From Bradyrhizobium sp. URHD0069 (lineage in GTDB: Bacteria > Pseudomonadota > Alphaproteobacteria > Rhizobiales > Xanthobacteraceae): a DNA stretch of 64,000 nt. Made by a program: the position numbers and the translations under genes. Under the pieces are notes generated by a model. It saw only the letters and a program-made list of their open reading frames with translations. It searched no databases and had not been told where the DNA came from. Shown one piece after another: positions 24,395 through 31,771 of the stretch; within the stretch, counting starts at the first letter, position 1, and each line of letters begins with the position of its first letter. The DNA lies in NCBI RefSeq assembly GCF_000701345.1, contig NZ_JNIJ01000013.1:123801-187800 (forward strand), given 5' to 3'.

Positions 24395-24484
24395 TGGCGG
24401 AAGGGGTGGGATTCGAACCCACGGTACCCTTGCAGGCACGCCGGTTTTCAAGACCGGTGCCTTAAACCACTCGGCCACCCTTCC
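24395..24484 (-). tRNA. tRNA-Ser(UGA)
   Basis: Class II tRNA of 90 bases with encoded CCA. The acceptor stem GGAAGGG pairs with CCCTTCC. The anticodon loop CTTGAAA gives UGA. A variable arm between the anticodon and T arms and the GGTTCGAATCC T arm are present. It is probably the attachment site of the integrase just downstream; a second copy of its 3' end was not found to the left within the window. Confidence 0.95.
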
Positions 24485-24549
24485 AACCGTTGAAACCGCT
24501 GGGTTTTCCAAGTTGCGCAGAGAACAAAGATGGACTCTGCACCGCTTTG

Positions 24550-24760
24550 CTACCTAACGTCTTCGGCGTGCTTGTTTATGGCTGCCCGAAGCGCCTCGTC
24601 AACCGTCGCGGCGGCACCTTCCTGCATATTCGGCATCAGATGCGAATAGATGTCGTAATCGCCATACCGGAATGGCCGAGGCGTGCCTGCACAATCTTGG
24701 GGTGAACCCGCGCGGCAAGCATGTGGCTGGCGCGGCTATGCCGCAACTTTGGGCAGCGTC
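24550..24760 (-). pseudogene. C-terminal remnant of a second tyrosine recombinase
   Basis: Two frames join: RHSRASHMLAARVHPKIVQA then RLGHSGMAITT, followed after a shift by DIYSHLMPNMQEGAAATVDE and ALRAAINKHAEDVR-stop. The GHS and IYSH signatures are typical of phage-type integrases. A frameshift lies near 24655. It is unrelated in sequence to the intact integrase and lies on the other side of the tRNA. Confidence 0.65.
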
Positions 24761-24797
24761 ACGCCCCGTTCTTTCAGGAAATCCGAAACGGCGTGCG

Positions 24798-24884
24798 TTA
24801 GACTTCCTCGTGAGCTACAAAGATACCAGCGCTAAACAAACCTGGAAATGCCGCGACTGCTGTTGCGACCAGAAAGGACGGCAT
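24798..24884 (-). CDS. Single-helix membrane peptide, 28 residues, divergent copy
   Basis: MPSFLVATAVAAFPGLFSAG IFVAHEEV. The middle matches the peptides at 15227, 31339 and 28240 (AAF-GLFS-GIF-AH). The N-terminus differs and no clear ribosome site is seen, so it may be a decayed copy. Confidence 0.35.
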   Translation of the reverse strand: MPSFLVATAVAAFPGLFSAGIFVAHEEV

Positions 24885-24890
24885 CGAGCT

Positions 24891-25379
24891 TCACTGCGCA
24901 AACTTGCCTGGCGCGGAATAGCTCGTGTCAGTCACTCGTCCAGTCTCCATGACCTCCTTCAGCCTATGAAGATTTGAACGTACTTCTTCGGCCGGGAATT
25001 TTCCGATCAGAGCAAGTGCGGCGCGTCCTAGTCGCCCGAGAGGAGCTTTCATCACTTCGCGAACTTCCGTTTCACCAGCGTCGGTGCCACAGGCGAAATG
25101 AATTTCCCAGTAGGTCCTTAGTCCAGGTAAAGCGACCGTTTCGTAGCGGATCAGTTCGTTTGTGCGCTCCTCGGTCACTCTGACCGTCCAATTCGCGCGA
25201 ACTCCCAGGGGACCCTGTATCGTCCATCGAAACGTTGCTGGACCGATTTGCTCAACGGCCATGACGTCGCCCAGGAAGCTAGGAAGGTTTTTGAAGTCCC
25301 GATAAAACCTGAACACTTTCTCTATCGCGCATTGGATCGTCACACCTTCTTCGATCGCGCCTTCGACCCGTCGCAACAT
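24891..25379 (-). CDS. SRPBCC-family protein (polyketide cyclase/START-like fold)
   Basis: 162 residues with the single-domain helix-grip fold pattern: VTIQCAIEKVFRFYRDFKNL PSFL at the start, a central WTIQGPLGVRANWTVRV, and a long C-terminal helix VRSNLHRLKEVMET. Such proteins bind hydrophobic ligands; the substrate is not visible. It follows the HAB-like membrane gene in the same direction. Confidence 0.8.
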   Translation of the reverse strand: MLRRVEGAIEEGVTIQCAIEKVFRFYRDFKNLPSFLGDVMAVEQIGPATFRWTIQGPLGVRANWTVRVTEERTNELIRYETVALPGLRTYWEIHFACGTDAGETEVREVMKAPLGRLGRAALALIGKFPAEEVRSNLHRLKEVMETGRVTDTSYSAPGKFAQ

Positions 25380-25390
25380 CGACGTTTATT

Positions 25391-25858
25391 TCATCCTCTC
25401 TGCCCTTCCGCCGTGCGTGAAGCATCGAGCTTCGGCGGCAATGGTCCGCGCCGAAGACCCCAAAGGACAAGCAACGCGGAGGCGACGATCACAACGCTGA
25501 CGCTTTGGAATCCAGCGGTGACAAGAATCTCTTGCCACGGTTTGCCACTATGGCCTGCTGCTGAGATTGGAGACAAAGCCGCCGTACCGAAAACCGCAGC
25601 GAGCGTCGTAACCAGCCAGTTCGCGTAGGTGCCGTAGAGCGCGGTCCAGTATGCTGTCGCCTTTGCTCGTGGCGGAAGTTTCACCTCGGTCCAGATGGCA
25701 CCCAGCGCGACCAGGAGCATGCCATTCATCACGCCCTCCAGGTGTGCGGCGAGCCCCATGCGGACATTGGCGAAACGTTGCTCGAGGAGGCCGGTGGCCA
25801 GGCAGAGCAGGAATAGGAACATGCCATGCCACATCAAGTGTCGGTTGGTGGTTTCCAC
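25391..25858 (-). CDS. Four-helix membrane protein similar to hydroxylaminobenzene mutase
   Basis: About 155 residues with four transmembrane segments. The segment GMFLFLLCLATGLLEQRF then ANVRMGLAAHLEGVMNGMLL resembles HabA/HabB-type mutases and related small membrane proteins, where MGLxxHLEGxMNG is conserved. The GTG at 25858 is preferred because AGAGGA precedes it; upstream Met codons would add an unlikely polar leader. It ends 11 bp before the SRPBCC gene, so the two form an operon. Function by family only. Confidence 0.65.
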   Translation of the reverse strand: METTNRHLMWHGMFLFLLCLATGLLEQRFANVRMGLAAHLEGVMNGMLLVALGAIWTEVKLPPRAKATAYWTALYGTYANWLVTTLAAVFGTAALSPISAAGHSGKPWQEILVTAGFQSVSVVIVASALLVLWGLRRGPLPPKLDASRTAEGQRG

Positions 25859-25941
25859 GTCATTTTCCTCTCGAATACCGGGTTCCGGGCTCTCCTGCGA
25901 AACGCATTGCGCCATGTTGTTGTGAGGGTTTTTCTTGCCGC

Positions 25942-26220
25942 TCAAATGCTGACGGCACCGCGCTGCGAACGGCGCTGGCAACCGCAAAATCCTGCTAAGT
26001 CAGCCAGCGCCTGCAGCACCTTCGGCACCGAACCGATCGAGCCGCGAGGCAGTTCCGGCGGAGTCAATGCCGGGTTCTGTCGGTCCCGCATCAGATTGCG
26101 CGGCCCGGGGTCGGTGCCGCCGCGACCTGGCCGGTAAGGTTGAGGGACGGCGTCCCCGGATTGCGCGTGTGCGATAGCATTTGTTGTTAGGAGGATTCCG
26201 GCAGCGGTCGCTGCCAGCAT
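25942..26220 (-). CDS. Small secreted protein
   Basis: 92 residues with signal peptide MLAATAAGILLTTNAIAHAQ. The mature region is rich in Pro, Gly and Arg (PYRPGRGGTDPGPRNLM) and ends with two cysteines close together. The in-frame codons upstream read HSRRR, so a twin-arginine-like head is possible but no upstream start is seen. Function unknown. Confidence 0.55.
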   Translation of the reverse strand: MLAATAAGILLTTNAIAHAQSGDAVPQPYRPGRGGTDPGPRNLMRDRQNPALTPPELPRGSIGSVPKVLQALADLAGFCGCQRRSQRGAVSI

Positions 26221-26600
26221 TCGGCGACGGGAATGGAATCCATGATTTGTGTCCAGTCGTTCGAAGCAAATAAACTGTTGCTGCCGGCGACGTGTGCGCC
26301 TGAGATCGTCAGAGCTTCATCCGGCGGTAGCGGCGACTGCAGACTGTGCATGCAGGCCCGATGGGCCGCCGCGGGCAAACGCCGCGGTGGTTGAAACGCC
26401 ATGCTCGATCTGCGCGAAGCTGATTAAGGTTCGCAATCCGCCGACACCATTAAATTGAATTCTATTCTGTGCGTTTTGACAGGCACACGAGCCAAGCGGC
26501 ATCAAGAGTATTTGACGGATCGTGAAGCCGCTACAGGTTGGGGCCGTGCCCGCCCGTGCGCACATAATCAGCGCGGCATCCACGATGGCTGAACAATACG

Positions 26601-26831
26601 ATGCGGTCTGTTTTGGTCATAGGCCTATTGATTACTTTGTGTGCTTCTGCCAACGCCGCGCCGATGCATCGCCCCAAGCCGCCCCGGGTCCACTTACGCA
26701 CGCACAAACGTGTTACCATCCGTCCCGCCCAACATATTACCGCTCCCGCGCGCTTCGCGGTTCCCGGTTGGACCGACGAACAGACCCAATACTGGCTGGA
26801 CAACGCCACCGTCGCCGCCGGTTTGGGCTGA
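26601..26831 (+). CDS. Small secreted protein, paralogue A
   Basis: 76 residues: signal peptide MRSVLVIGLLITLCASANAA, a basic Pro/His-rich middle, and a conserved end FAVPGWTDEQTQYWLDNAT. The same head and tail occur in the gene at 29207, and about 140 bp of noncoding DNA upstream is also shared, so a segment was duplicated. Function unknown. Confidence 0.65.
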   Translation: MRSVLVIGLLITLCASANAAPMHRPKPPRVHLRTHKRVTIRPAQHITAPARFAVPGWTDEQTQYWLDNATVAAGLG

Positions 26832-27139
26832 TGGAAGGCAACTTGCGCCCCGGGCTCTCGGTGGCACAGTCGTGCGTCTTCGTGTCCGGCCCGCACTTTT
26901 TCATGATCGCGGGTAATCTTATGGGCGTCCCGTCGCTCCCCACACGGGAGCGCGGATGGAGAACGTTATTGCGCGCGTAGCGATTGGCACCGCAATGGCA
27001 TCGGCATCTCGAGGCAATCGCCATCGAGCATGACTGCCACCGTTATAAAATCGGGACCAGCTACACATAAAGATGACATATCCGTGGACGCTCACCCATG
27101 GCGCACCGACGGAATCCTCAGAAAAAGCCAAGCGACCAA

Positions 27140-27595
27140 TCAAGCGGTCGCAGGATCAGGGCGACGAGCGAGGATCGCGATCGGCGTGAAGGTGTATACC
27201 GCTTCGCCTCGCTGGTTGTAGGCCGTCCATTTGACCTTCGCGAGCCCTTGCGGCTTGGTTCGGGATGGAATTAGCTCCACCACTTCGCCTTCGACATGAA
27301 GAATATCGCCAGGGCGCACCGGCATCATCCAGCGTAAGTCGTCGACGCCAAGACCCATGAGCGGCTGGGGCCCAAATGGCCGGGCTTCGACGCAAAGGCG
27401 CATCGACATGGCCGCAGTGTGCCAACCGGATGCTGCAAGCCCTTTGAATACGGTTTTCTCGGCGGCGGCTTCATCCAAATGAAACGGCTGCGGATCGAAC
27501 TCCGCCGCAAACCGCTGTATATCTTCCGTGGTGACCGTAACCTCGCTGGTTTTGAAACGCATCCCCAGCGCCAGGTCGTCGAACCACTCGATCAT
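27140..27595 (-). CDS. MaoC-like dehydratase
   Basis: 151-residue hot-dog-fold protein of the MaoC/(R)-hydratase type. The hydratase signature region is FAAEFDPQPFHLDEAAAE, and GLAASGWHTAAMSMRL forms the central helix region. Members hydrate enoyl-CoA thioesters; the actual substrate is unknown. It is a single gene on the minus strand. The 300 bp between 26832 and 27139 hold no gene I can support. Confidence 0.85.
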   Translation of the reverse strand: MIEWFDDLALGMRFKTSEVTVTTEDIQRFAAEFDPQPFHLDEAAAEKTVFKGLAASGWHTAAMSMRLCVEARPFGPQPLMGLGVDDLRWMMPVRPGDILHVEGEVVELIPSRTKPQGLAKVKWTAYNQRGEAVYTFTPIAILARRPDPATA

Positions 27596-27613
27596 TTTTG
27601 CTTCGCCTCTGTT

Positions 27614-28070
27614 TCACTTCTGGATTCTGCTGTCTCTGTTCTGGTCGTGCGACACCGGCGGGTTCTTTCGATACTCGGCTTCCATTGCGGCCAGTTCGCG
27701 TTCCTGCTCGTCGTCCTCGTCCCGTTCCTCCGGCAGCAGCGCGAACGCGCGGAGCGCGACTTCCCTTGCTTCCTGTTAGTTGTACCCCGCCTTCATCAGC
27801 CGGTCGATCTCTCCCTGGGCCAAGCTCGCCTCGGGCGACATCCCGGCTTTGTCTAGATACCGGATCAGCCCTCGGACCACTCCGCTATGTCGGCCGCATG
27901 GCGAAATGGGCCGCGCCGGCCTTGAATAAGGGGCAGTGCACGTTGATAAGTCGCGTCGCCGGCGAGCGGCGGCTCCGACTGGACGGTTTTGGCTTTCTTC
28001 GCCGCCGATCGAGCCAGCTTCCGGTGCACTTTGGCGAATTCAATCAGGTGCTTCTTCGCCTTGGAATCGG
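27614..28070 (-). pseudogene. Decayed hypothetical gene with internal stops
   Basis: Pieces line up as KVHRKLARSAAKKAKTVQSE, RALPLIQGRRGPFRHAADIAEW, LIRYLDKAGMSPEASLAQGE and, after an in-frame TAA, QEAREVALRAFALLPEERDE ending NRDSRIQK. One frame change near 27875 and one stop near 27777 break it. No family recognised. Confidence 0.45.
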
Positions 28071-28239
28071 TCGCCGCCGTCCATCGTCTGACGGCTGTCG
28101 TTGTAGCGCCTGTGCCTCATCAGGAAGTGGAAGCTCAAGCATCGCGCTGTTGCCTATAGCCGCGCATGTCGTCGCTGGGCTTGACGTCCTGCGAGCGGCT
28201 GTAGATGGCCAATGCAGTATTGGTCAGCTCTCTTCGCCG

Positions 28240-28322
28240 CGTGGGCCTAAGCGTCGACCGCGTGAGCTACAAAGATGCCAGTGCTAAAACAGACCCAGAA
28301 ATGCCGCGACCGCTTCAATCAC
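28240..28322 (-). pseudogene. Frameshifted copy of the single-helix membrane peptide
   Basis: GTG start then VIEAVAAFLGLF followed by a stop. Removing one T restores STGIFVAHAVDA. It belongs to the MIEA family (15227, 31339, 24798). Confidence 0.5.
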
Positions 28323-28367
28323 TTTGACGCTCAAGTTGATCAGTGGCGACGCCCCAGCCCAGAGGCA

Positions 28368-28676
28368 TCAGCATCCCCGGCAGATCGATCCTATCATCTT
28401 GTCGACCTTCGATTCTTCACGGTCGATAGCGGGATCGGTGCCAAGCGGTGGGCCTTTCATGGGACGTTCCGTGCCGGATGACGGGAGCGCCGTGCCTAAC
28501 GAGTTGGTGCCGGGTGCGGCGGCGGTGGTACCCAAGGCGCCGCCCGTCATGGGCATACCCGTCACGGACATGTGAGACGATCCCATGCCATGCCCTCCCA
28601 TACCGCCGCGAGCAAACGCCGCGGTGGTTGAAACGCCAACGCAAAGGACGAAGCAAAGAACGGAAAGGGTTTTCAT
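28368..28676 (-). CDS. Small secreted Gly/Met-rich protein
   Basis: 102 residues: signal peptide MKTLSVLCFVLCVGVSTTAA, then a Gly/His/Met-rich part (RGGMGGHGMGSSHMSVTGMP) that could bind metal ions, and a polar tail ending in two cysteines (ICRGC). GGGAGG precedes the ATG, which overlaps the stop of the upstream gene as ATGA. Metal binding is inference from composition. Confidence 0.7.
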   Translation of the reverse strand: MKTLSVLCFVLCVGVSTTAAFARGGMGGHGMGSSHMSVTGMPMTGGALGTTAAAPGTNSLGTALPSSGTERPMKGPPLGTDPAIDREESKVDKMIGSICRGC

Positions 28677-28912
28677 GCCGAGCCTCCCTCGTTAGCCCCA
28701 GCGGCGGGCGGCTCTGAGGGAATTTCGATTGCGCCGGCCCTCGACACCGCCGCGGCCGTGGTCATCCTCGCGTCGCCGCTACCCTGTGAGTTGTTGCCTG
28801 GGCCCAAGTTGTTAAGGAGGATACCAGCCGTACCCACGACTGCGACGATTACAGTTACCATCATGGGTATCAAGTCATCGCGTGGGTCTTTTCTTTGAGC
28901 GAGGGTCTTCAT
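28673..28912 (-). CDS. Small single-pass membrane protein
   Basis: 79 residues: a charged head MKTLAQRKDPRDDLIPMM, one transmembrane helix VTVIVAVVGTAGILL, and a Gly/Ser/Ala-rich periplasmic or cytoplasmic tail. GGGAAG lies before the ATG at 28912; the longer frame to 29149 runs through the duplicated segment and is rejected. It is coupled with the secreted protein downstream (ATGA overlap). Confidence 0.6.
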   Translation of the reverse strand: MKTLAQRKDPRDDLIPMMVTVIVAVVGTAGILLNNLGPGNNSQGSGDARMTTAAAVSRAGAIEIPSEPPAAGANEGGSA

Positions 28913-28939
28913 GTTCTTCCCAATTCGTTGCTCGATGTG

Positions 28940-29080
28940 CGTCAAGGTGATGTAGGTTCGCAATCCGCCGACACCATTAAATTGAATTTTATTCCGTGCG
29001 TTTTGACAGACACACGAGCCAGGCGGCATCAAAAGTATTTGACGGATCGTGAAGCCGCTACAGCTTGGGCCTTGGCCGCC
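28940..29080. repeat. Duplicated segment, second copy at about 26420-26560
   Basis: Both contain ggttcgcaatccgccgacac, gtgcgttttgacag and gtatttgacggatcgtgaag in the same order with few changes. The downstream secreted-protein genes (26601 and 29207) are also copies. It marks a tandem duplication with about 2.5 kb period. Confidence 0.75.
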
Positions 29081-29206
29081 TGTGCGCAGATGATCAGCTT
29101 GACCGACACGGCCGAGATCTGAGCCGATGTTGGGTCCATGATAGCCCATGCGCGATGATCCTTTCGAGGCAGCGGCTCAGTCGGTAGACTGAATGGAGCA
29201 AATAGG

Positions 29207-29407
29207 ATGCGATCTGTTTTGGCCTTAGGCCTATTGATTACTTTGTGTGCTTTTGCCAACGCCGCGCCGGTGCATCGCTCCAAACGGCCCGTGGGCCACT
29301 TGGGCCCGGTCCAACCTGTTACTGTCCCCAAGGGCTACGCTGTTCCGGGTTGGACCGAAGAACAGACTCGATCCTGGCTGGATAGCGCCTCAGGGCCAAA
29401 AGGCTGA
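29207..29407 (+). CDS. Small secreted protein, paralogue B
   Basis: 66 residues: signal MRSVLALGLLITLCAFANAA and the conserved end YAVPGWTEEQTRSWLDSAS. GGAG precedes the ATG. Compared with paralogue A the basic middle is shorter. Function unknown. Confidence 0.65.
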   Translation: MRSVLALGLLITLCAFANAAPVHRSKRPVGHLGPVQPVTVPKGYAVPGWTEEQTRSWLDSASGPKG

Positions 29408-29423
29408 ACCAACCGCCGCTGGC

Positions 29424-29696
29424 TTAGGTTGACTGGCGTTCCGGCCGGATGTCGGCACCGTGCCGCCGGTGCACATGATCAAGCAGACCGAGACTCGCGA
29501 GATCACGCCTTGCAGGTGGGTGCACCCGGACGAGGAGAGGTGAGGGGCGTGACGTCAGGTATCGCTCCAACGAGGTTGCCTTGCGCATCAGTTCCTCAAG
29601 CTCTTCTTTTGTGAGGTGCACCGGCTTCGAATAATCCAAGGCACTAATCGGCCATTTTTTTTGCCGCCCCTGTTGGGGTCTAGGACCGAGGAACAT
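29424..29696 (-). CDS. Doubtful hypothetical protein
   Basis: Frame of 90 codons. Only the middle, YSKPVHLTKEELEELMRKAT, looks like protein; the C-terminal part is Arg/His-rich and resembles antisense coding. No ribosome site stands out. Confidence 0.25.
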   Translation of the reverse strand: MFLGPRPQQGRQKKWPISALDYSKPVHLTKEELEELMRKATSLERYLTSRPSPLLVRVHPPARRDLASLGLLDHVHRRHGADIRPERQST

Positions 29697-29757
29697 CGGC
29701 TAATTTAACCCGTTCTCCAAGGCATGGGTGCGGGTTTCACAACGCTAAGGAGCAGTC

Positions 29758-30018
29758 ATGAAGTACTTACTGATTATAGTAGGAGCGGCGAGCCTATGCG
29801 CCGCAATGCCCGCAGGCGCCGAAGAAGTCGGCATCGGTGTCGGAGTAACGCCGGGGGGCGGAGCCGGAGTGACGGTGGGTTCGGACCAACGCGACCGGAT
29901 TCGCGAGCAGGAAAGAACAACCGTAATCAAGGAGCGCGAGCCCCAAGACACAACTATCGTCAAGGAGCGTGAGAGGGAACCTGATCGTAAGGTGATCATC
30001 GAGCGCGACCGCAATTAA
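29758..30018 (+). CDS. Small secreted protein with glycine motif and charged tail
   Basis: 86 residues with AAGGAG before the ATG and a signal peptide MKYLLIIVGAASLCAAMPAG. The mature part has VGIGVGVTPGGGAGVTVG, then a repetitive charged helix with TTVIKEREPQ and TTIVKERERE. It shares the glycine motif in outline with the proteins at 12345 and 20589. Likely periplasmic. Function unknown. Between 30019 and 30302 no gene is seen. Confidence 0.75.
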   Translation: MKYLLIIVGAASLCAAMPAGAEEVGIGVGVTPGGGAGVTVGSDQRDRIREQERTTVIKEREPQDTTIVKEREREPDRKVIIERDRN

Positions 30019-30302
30019 AAGCCGATCAACTCCTTCATACTCTTGGCGTCAGGCGCGGACCCGCTCGATGATCTCCATCGGGCGGGTTTTCGCTTGGTCA
30101 GTGCGCCGCACCCAGCGAGCCAGTCTAGGGATTAAACGGAACTTGCAGCGTTAGTTCTTGTATAGCATCAAGGATTCCGAAAAGCTCAGCAACGCTGGAA
30201 CGGCTCTCAAGCGACCGCGTTTGTTTGCGAGAAATGCACCTGTGCTCACCACGTCGCACAGGCATCCGAAATCACCAGTCAAACATCGAGGAGGCAGTTA
30301 AG

Positions 30303-30893
30303 ATGGCAAATCCACGCCAAGAGGATAAGTCTAGCCAAAGCGCCGAGCAAACAATTCGACAGGCCAGCGAGAGGACTGCTGAGCAGACTAAGCGCGTCGG
30401 AGAAACTGCGGTTGAGGCCAGTCAGGAGGTGGCTCGGGTCGGTGCCGACCTGCTCCAGCAAAATGCCGAGGCGCTGAAGAACGCCTTGCGGTTCGGATTG
30501 GAGATGACGACAGCAGTAATGGGTCGTTCTACCGACCAGGTCAGTCGCACGCTCGGCTTGTCGGGGAACGAAGTGCAAGAAGCAACTGAACGGTCAGCCC
30601 GCAACGCCGCAACGACTCTGCAGTCTACCAGCGCGCTTGCTAAAGGAATGACTGGAATGTCGCGAGAGTATTTCGCGTTCGTTCGGCACCAAATGGAGTG
30701 TTCGATGAACCGCATGAACGAATTGTGGAGTTGTCGAACTCCTCAGGAGATTGCAGCCGTGCAGAGTGATTTTGTTCGTGAAACCCTGGAGGGTGCCGTG
30801 GAGAGCAGCCGTCGGATGGCCGACATGTCGCTCAAGGCTGCCGACGATGCCGCAAAGCAGATGGCTCAAAATATCGAACGGCGTGCCGCTTAG
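30303..30893 (+). CDS. Phasin family protein
   Basis: 196 residues, almost wholly amphipathic helix, matching the phasin (PF09361) pattern: long heptad-like stretches (SQEVARVGADLLQQNAEALK), then ATTLQSTSALAKGMTGMSRE and the typical WSCRTPQEIAAVQSDFVRET segment. Phasins coat polyhydroxyalkanoate granules; some have other roles. GAGGAGG precedes the ATG at 30303; the longer frame from 30225 is unlikely. No PHA genes are adjacent. Confidence 0.85.
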   Translation: MANPRQEDKSSQSAEQTIRQASERTAEQTKRVGETAVEASQEVARVGADLLQQNAEALKNALRFGLEMTTAVMGRSTDQVSRTLGLSGNEVQEATERSARNAATTLQSTSALAKGMTGMSREYFAFVRHQMECSMNRMNELWSCRTPQEIAAVQSDFVRETLEGAVESSRRMADMSLKAADDAAKQMAQNIERRAA

Positions 30894-30924
30894 TCCGGCT
30901 TTTAGCCTTGGTGATCACGGAAGC

Positions 30925-30952
30925 AAAAGAGCGGCTGATGTCTCAGCCGCTC
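30925..30952 (-). terminator. Rho-independent terminator reading leftward
   Basis: Perfect 10-bp stem gagcggctga / tcagccgctc with a 4-base loop. On the minus strand it is followed by CTTTTG. It would end transcription from the small genes at 31147-31428 and may also affect the phasin transcript. Confidence 0.55.
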
Positions 30953-31146
30953 CTGTCTCACGAGATCGCGACCAGGAAACGCGGGGTGAAGGACGGCCGC
31001 TGCTGCCCTCATTGTCCCAGCACGGCCTTTGGCCCGTGAACCGCCCACACACCGGACGAAAGCTTCTGCCACGCAGGCACGCATCTATCGTGCTCGCTCT
31101 TAGCCCCGATATCGGCGCGCTGCGATTTCGGGTACCAGCGGACGGA

Positions 31147-31248
31147 CTAGCCGAACGCGATGGCGAGTAAACTGGAGCACAACAGCACCAAGCCGCTCGC
31201 GGTCAGCGCAAGAAATCCGTCGGACACAAGGTCATGGTCTCGCATCAT
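31147..31248 (-). CDS. Single-helix membrane peptide, 33 residues
   Basis: MMRDHDLVSDGFLALTASGL VLLCSSLLAIAFG: a charged head and one helix ending at the C-terminus. Two adjacent ATG codons exist; a GGGAG lies about ten bases upstream. Unrelated to the MIEA family. Function unknown. Confidence 0.45.
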   Translation of the reverse strand: MMRDHDLVSDGFLALTASGLVLLCSSLLAIAFG

Positions 31249-31338
31249 ACACCTGCCGCTCCCGATGCTCGTCCGAATCCAATAAACGTCTCGGAATCAG
31301 CCTATTTCGAAAGGGCTGCAGCGTGGCTTCGCAGAGGG

Positions 31339-31428
31339 TCAGGCCCTCGAGCGTAAACCGTCAAATGCATGGGCCAGGAAAATGCCGATGCTAACCAGGC
31401 CCAGAAACGCTGTAACCGTCTCAATCAT
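31339..31428 (-). CDS. Single-helix membrane peptide of the MIEA family, 29 residues
   Basis: MIETVTAFLGLVSIGIFLAH then AFDGLRSRA. AAAAAGGA lies six bases before the ATG, a good ribosome site. It matches the peptide at 15227 at most positions (MIE, TA, SI, FLAHAFD). The conservation between two distant copies supports translation. Between 31429 and 31771 no gene is supported. Confidence 0.65.
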   Translation of the reverse strand: MIETVTAFLGLVSIGIFLAHAFDGLRSRA

Positions 31429-31771
31429 CGTACGTCCTTTTTGCACCCCGGCCCGACAGAACGACATGACCCGTCGCACAGTCAAAAGGATTCGCTGTCC
31501 GCATCGAAGATCGAAGCCGACTGATGATTTCGCGCAACAGTTTGTCCGCGAGGGAGCGCGCGTGGAAGCGACGCCTCAAGCCCGGCCGTTCCGTAAATCG
31601 ACGGGCCGCTATCGCAACCATTCATTCACCACCCCGATGGTCTCCCCATTTCCGCCGTGTTCGCGATGCGATATCTTCACATCTTGGTGCGGAGGTGGGC
31701 TGCATCGGGGGCGTGTCACGGCCGGGTGCCTCGAAGTAGGCGCGGGGCCGGCAGGGTGGTAGTTGGGGCGG

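Noticed and set aside
24395..24420. Second attachment site copy of the tRNA-Ser 3' end to the left
   Set aside because: I looked for gattcgaaccc-like and ggaaggggtggg-like sequence leftward and saw none, so the island's left end cannot be fixed within the window.
30225..30302. Longer N-terminus for the phasin gene
   Set aside because: The extra 26 residues are not phasin-like, and the strong GAGGAGG site sits just before the ATG at 30303.
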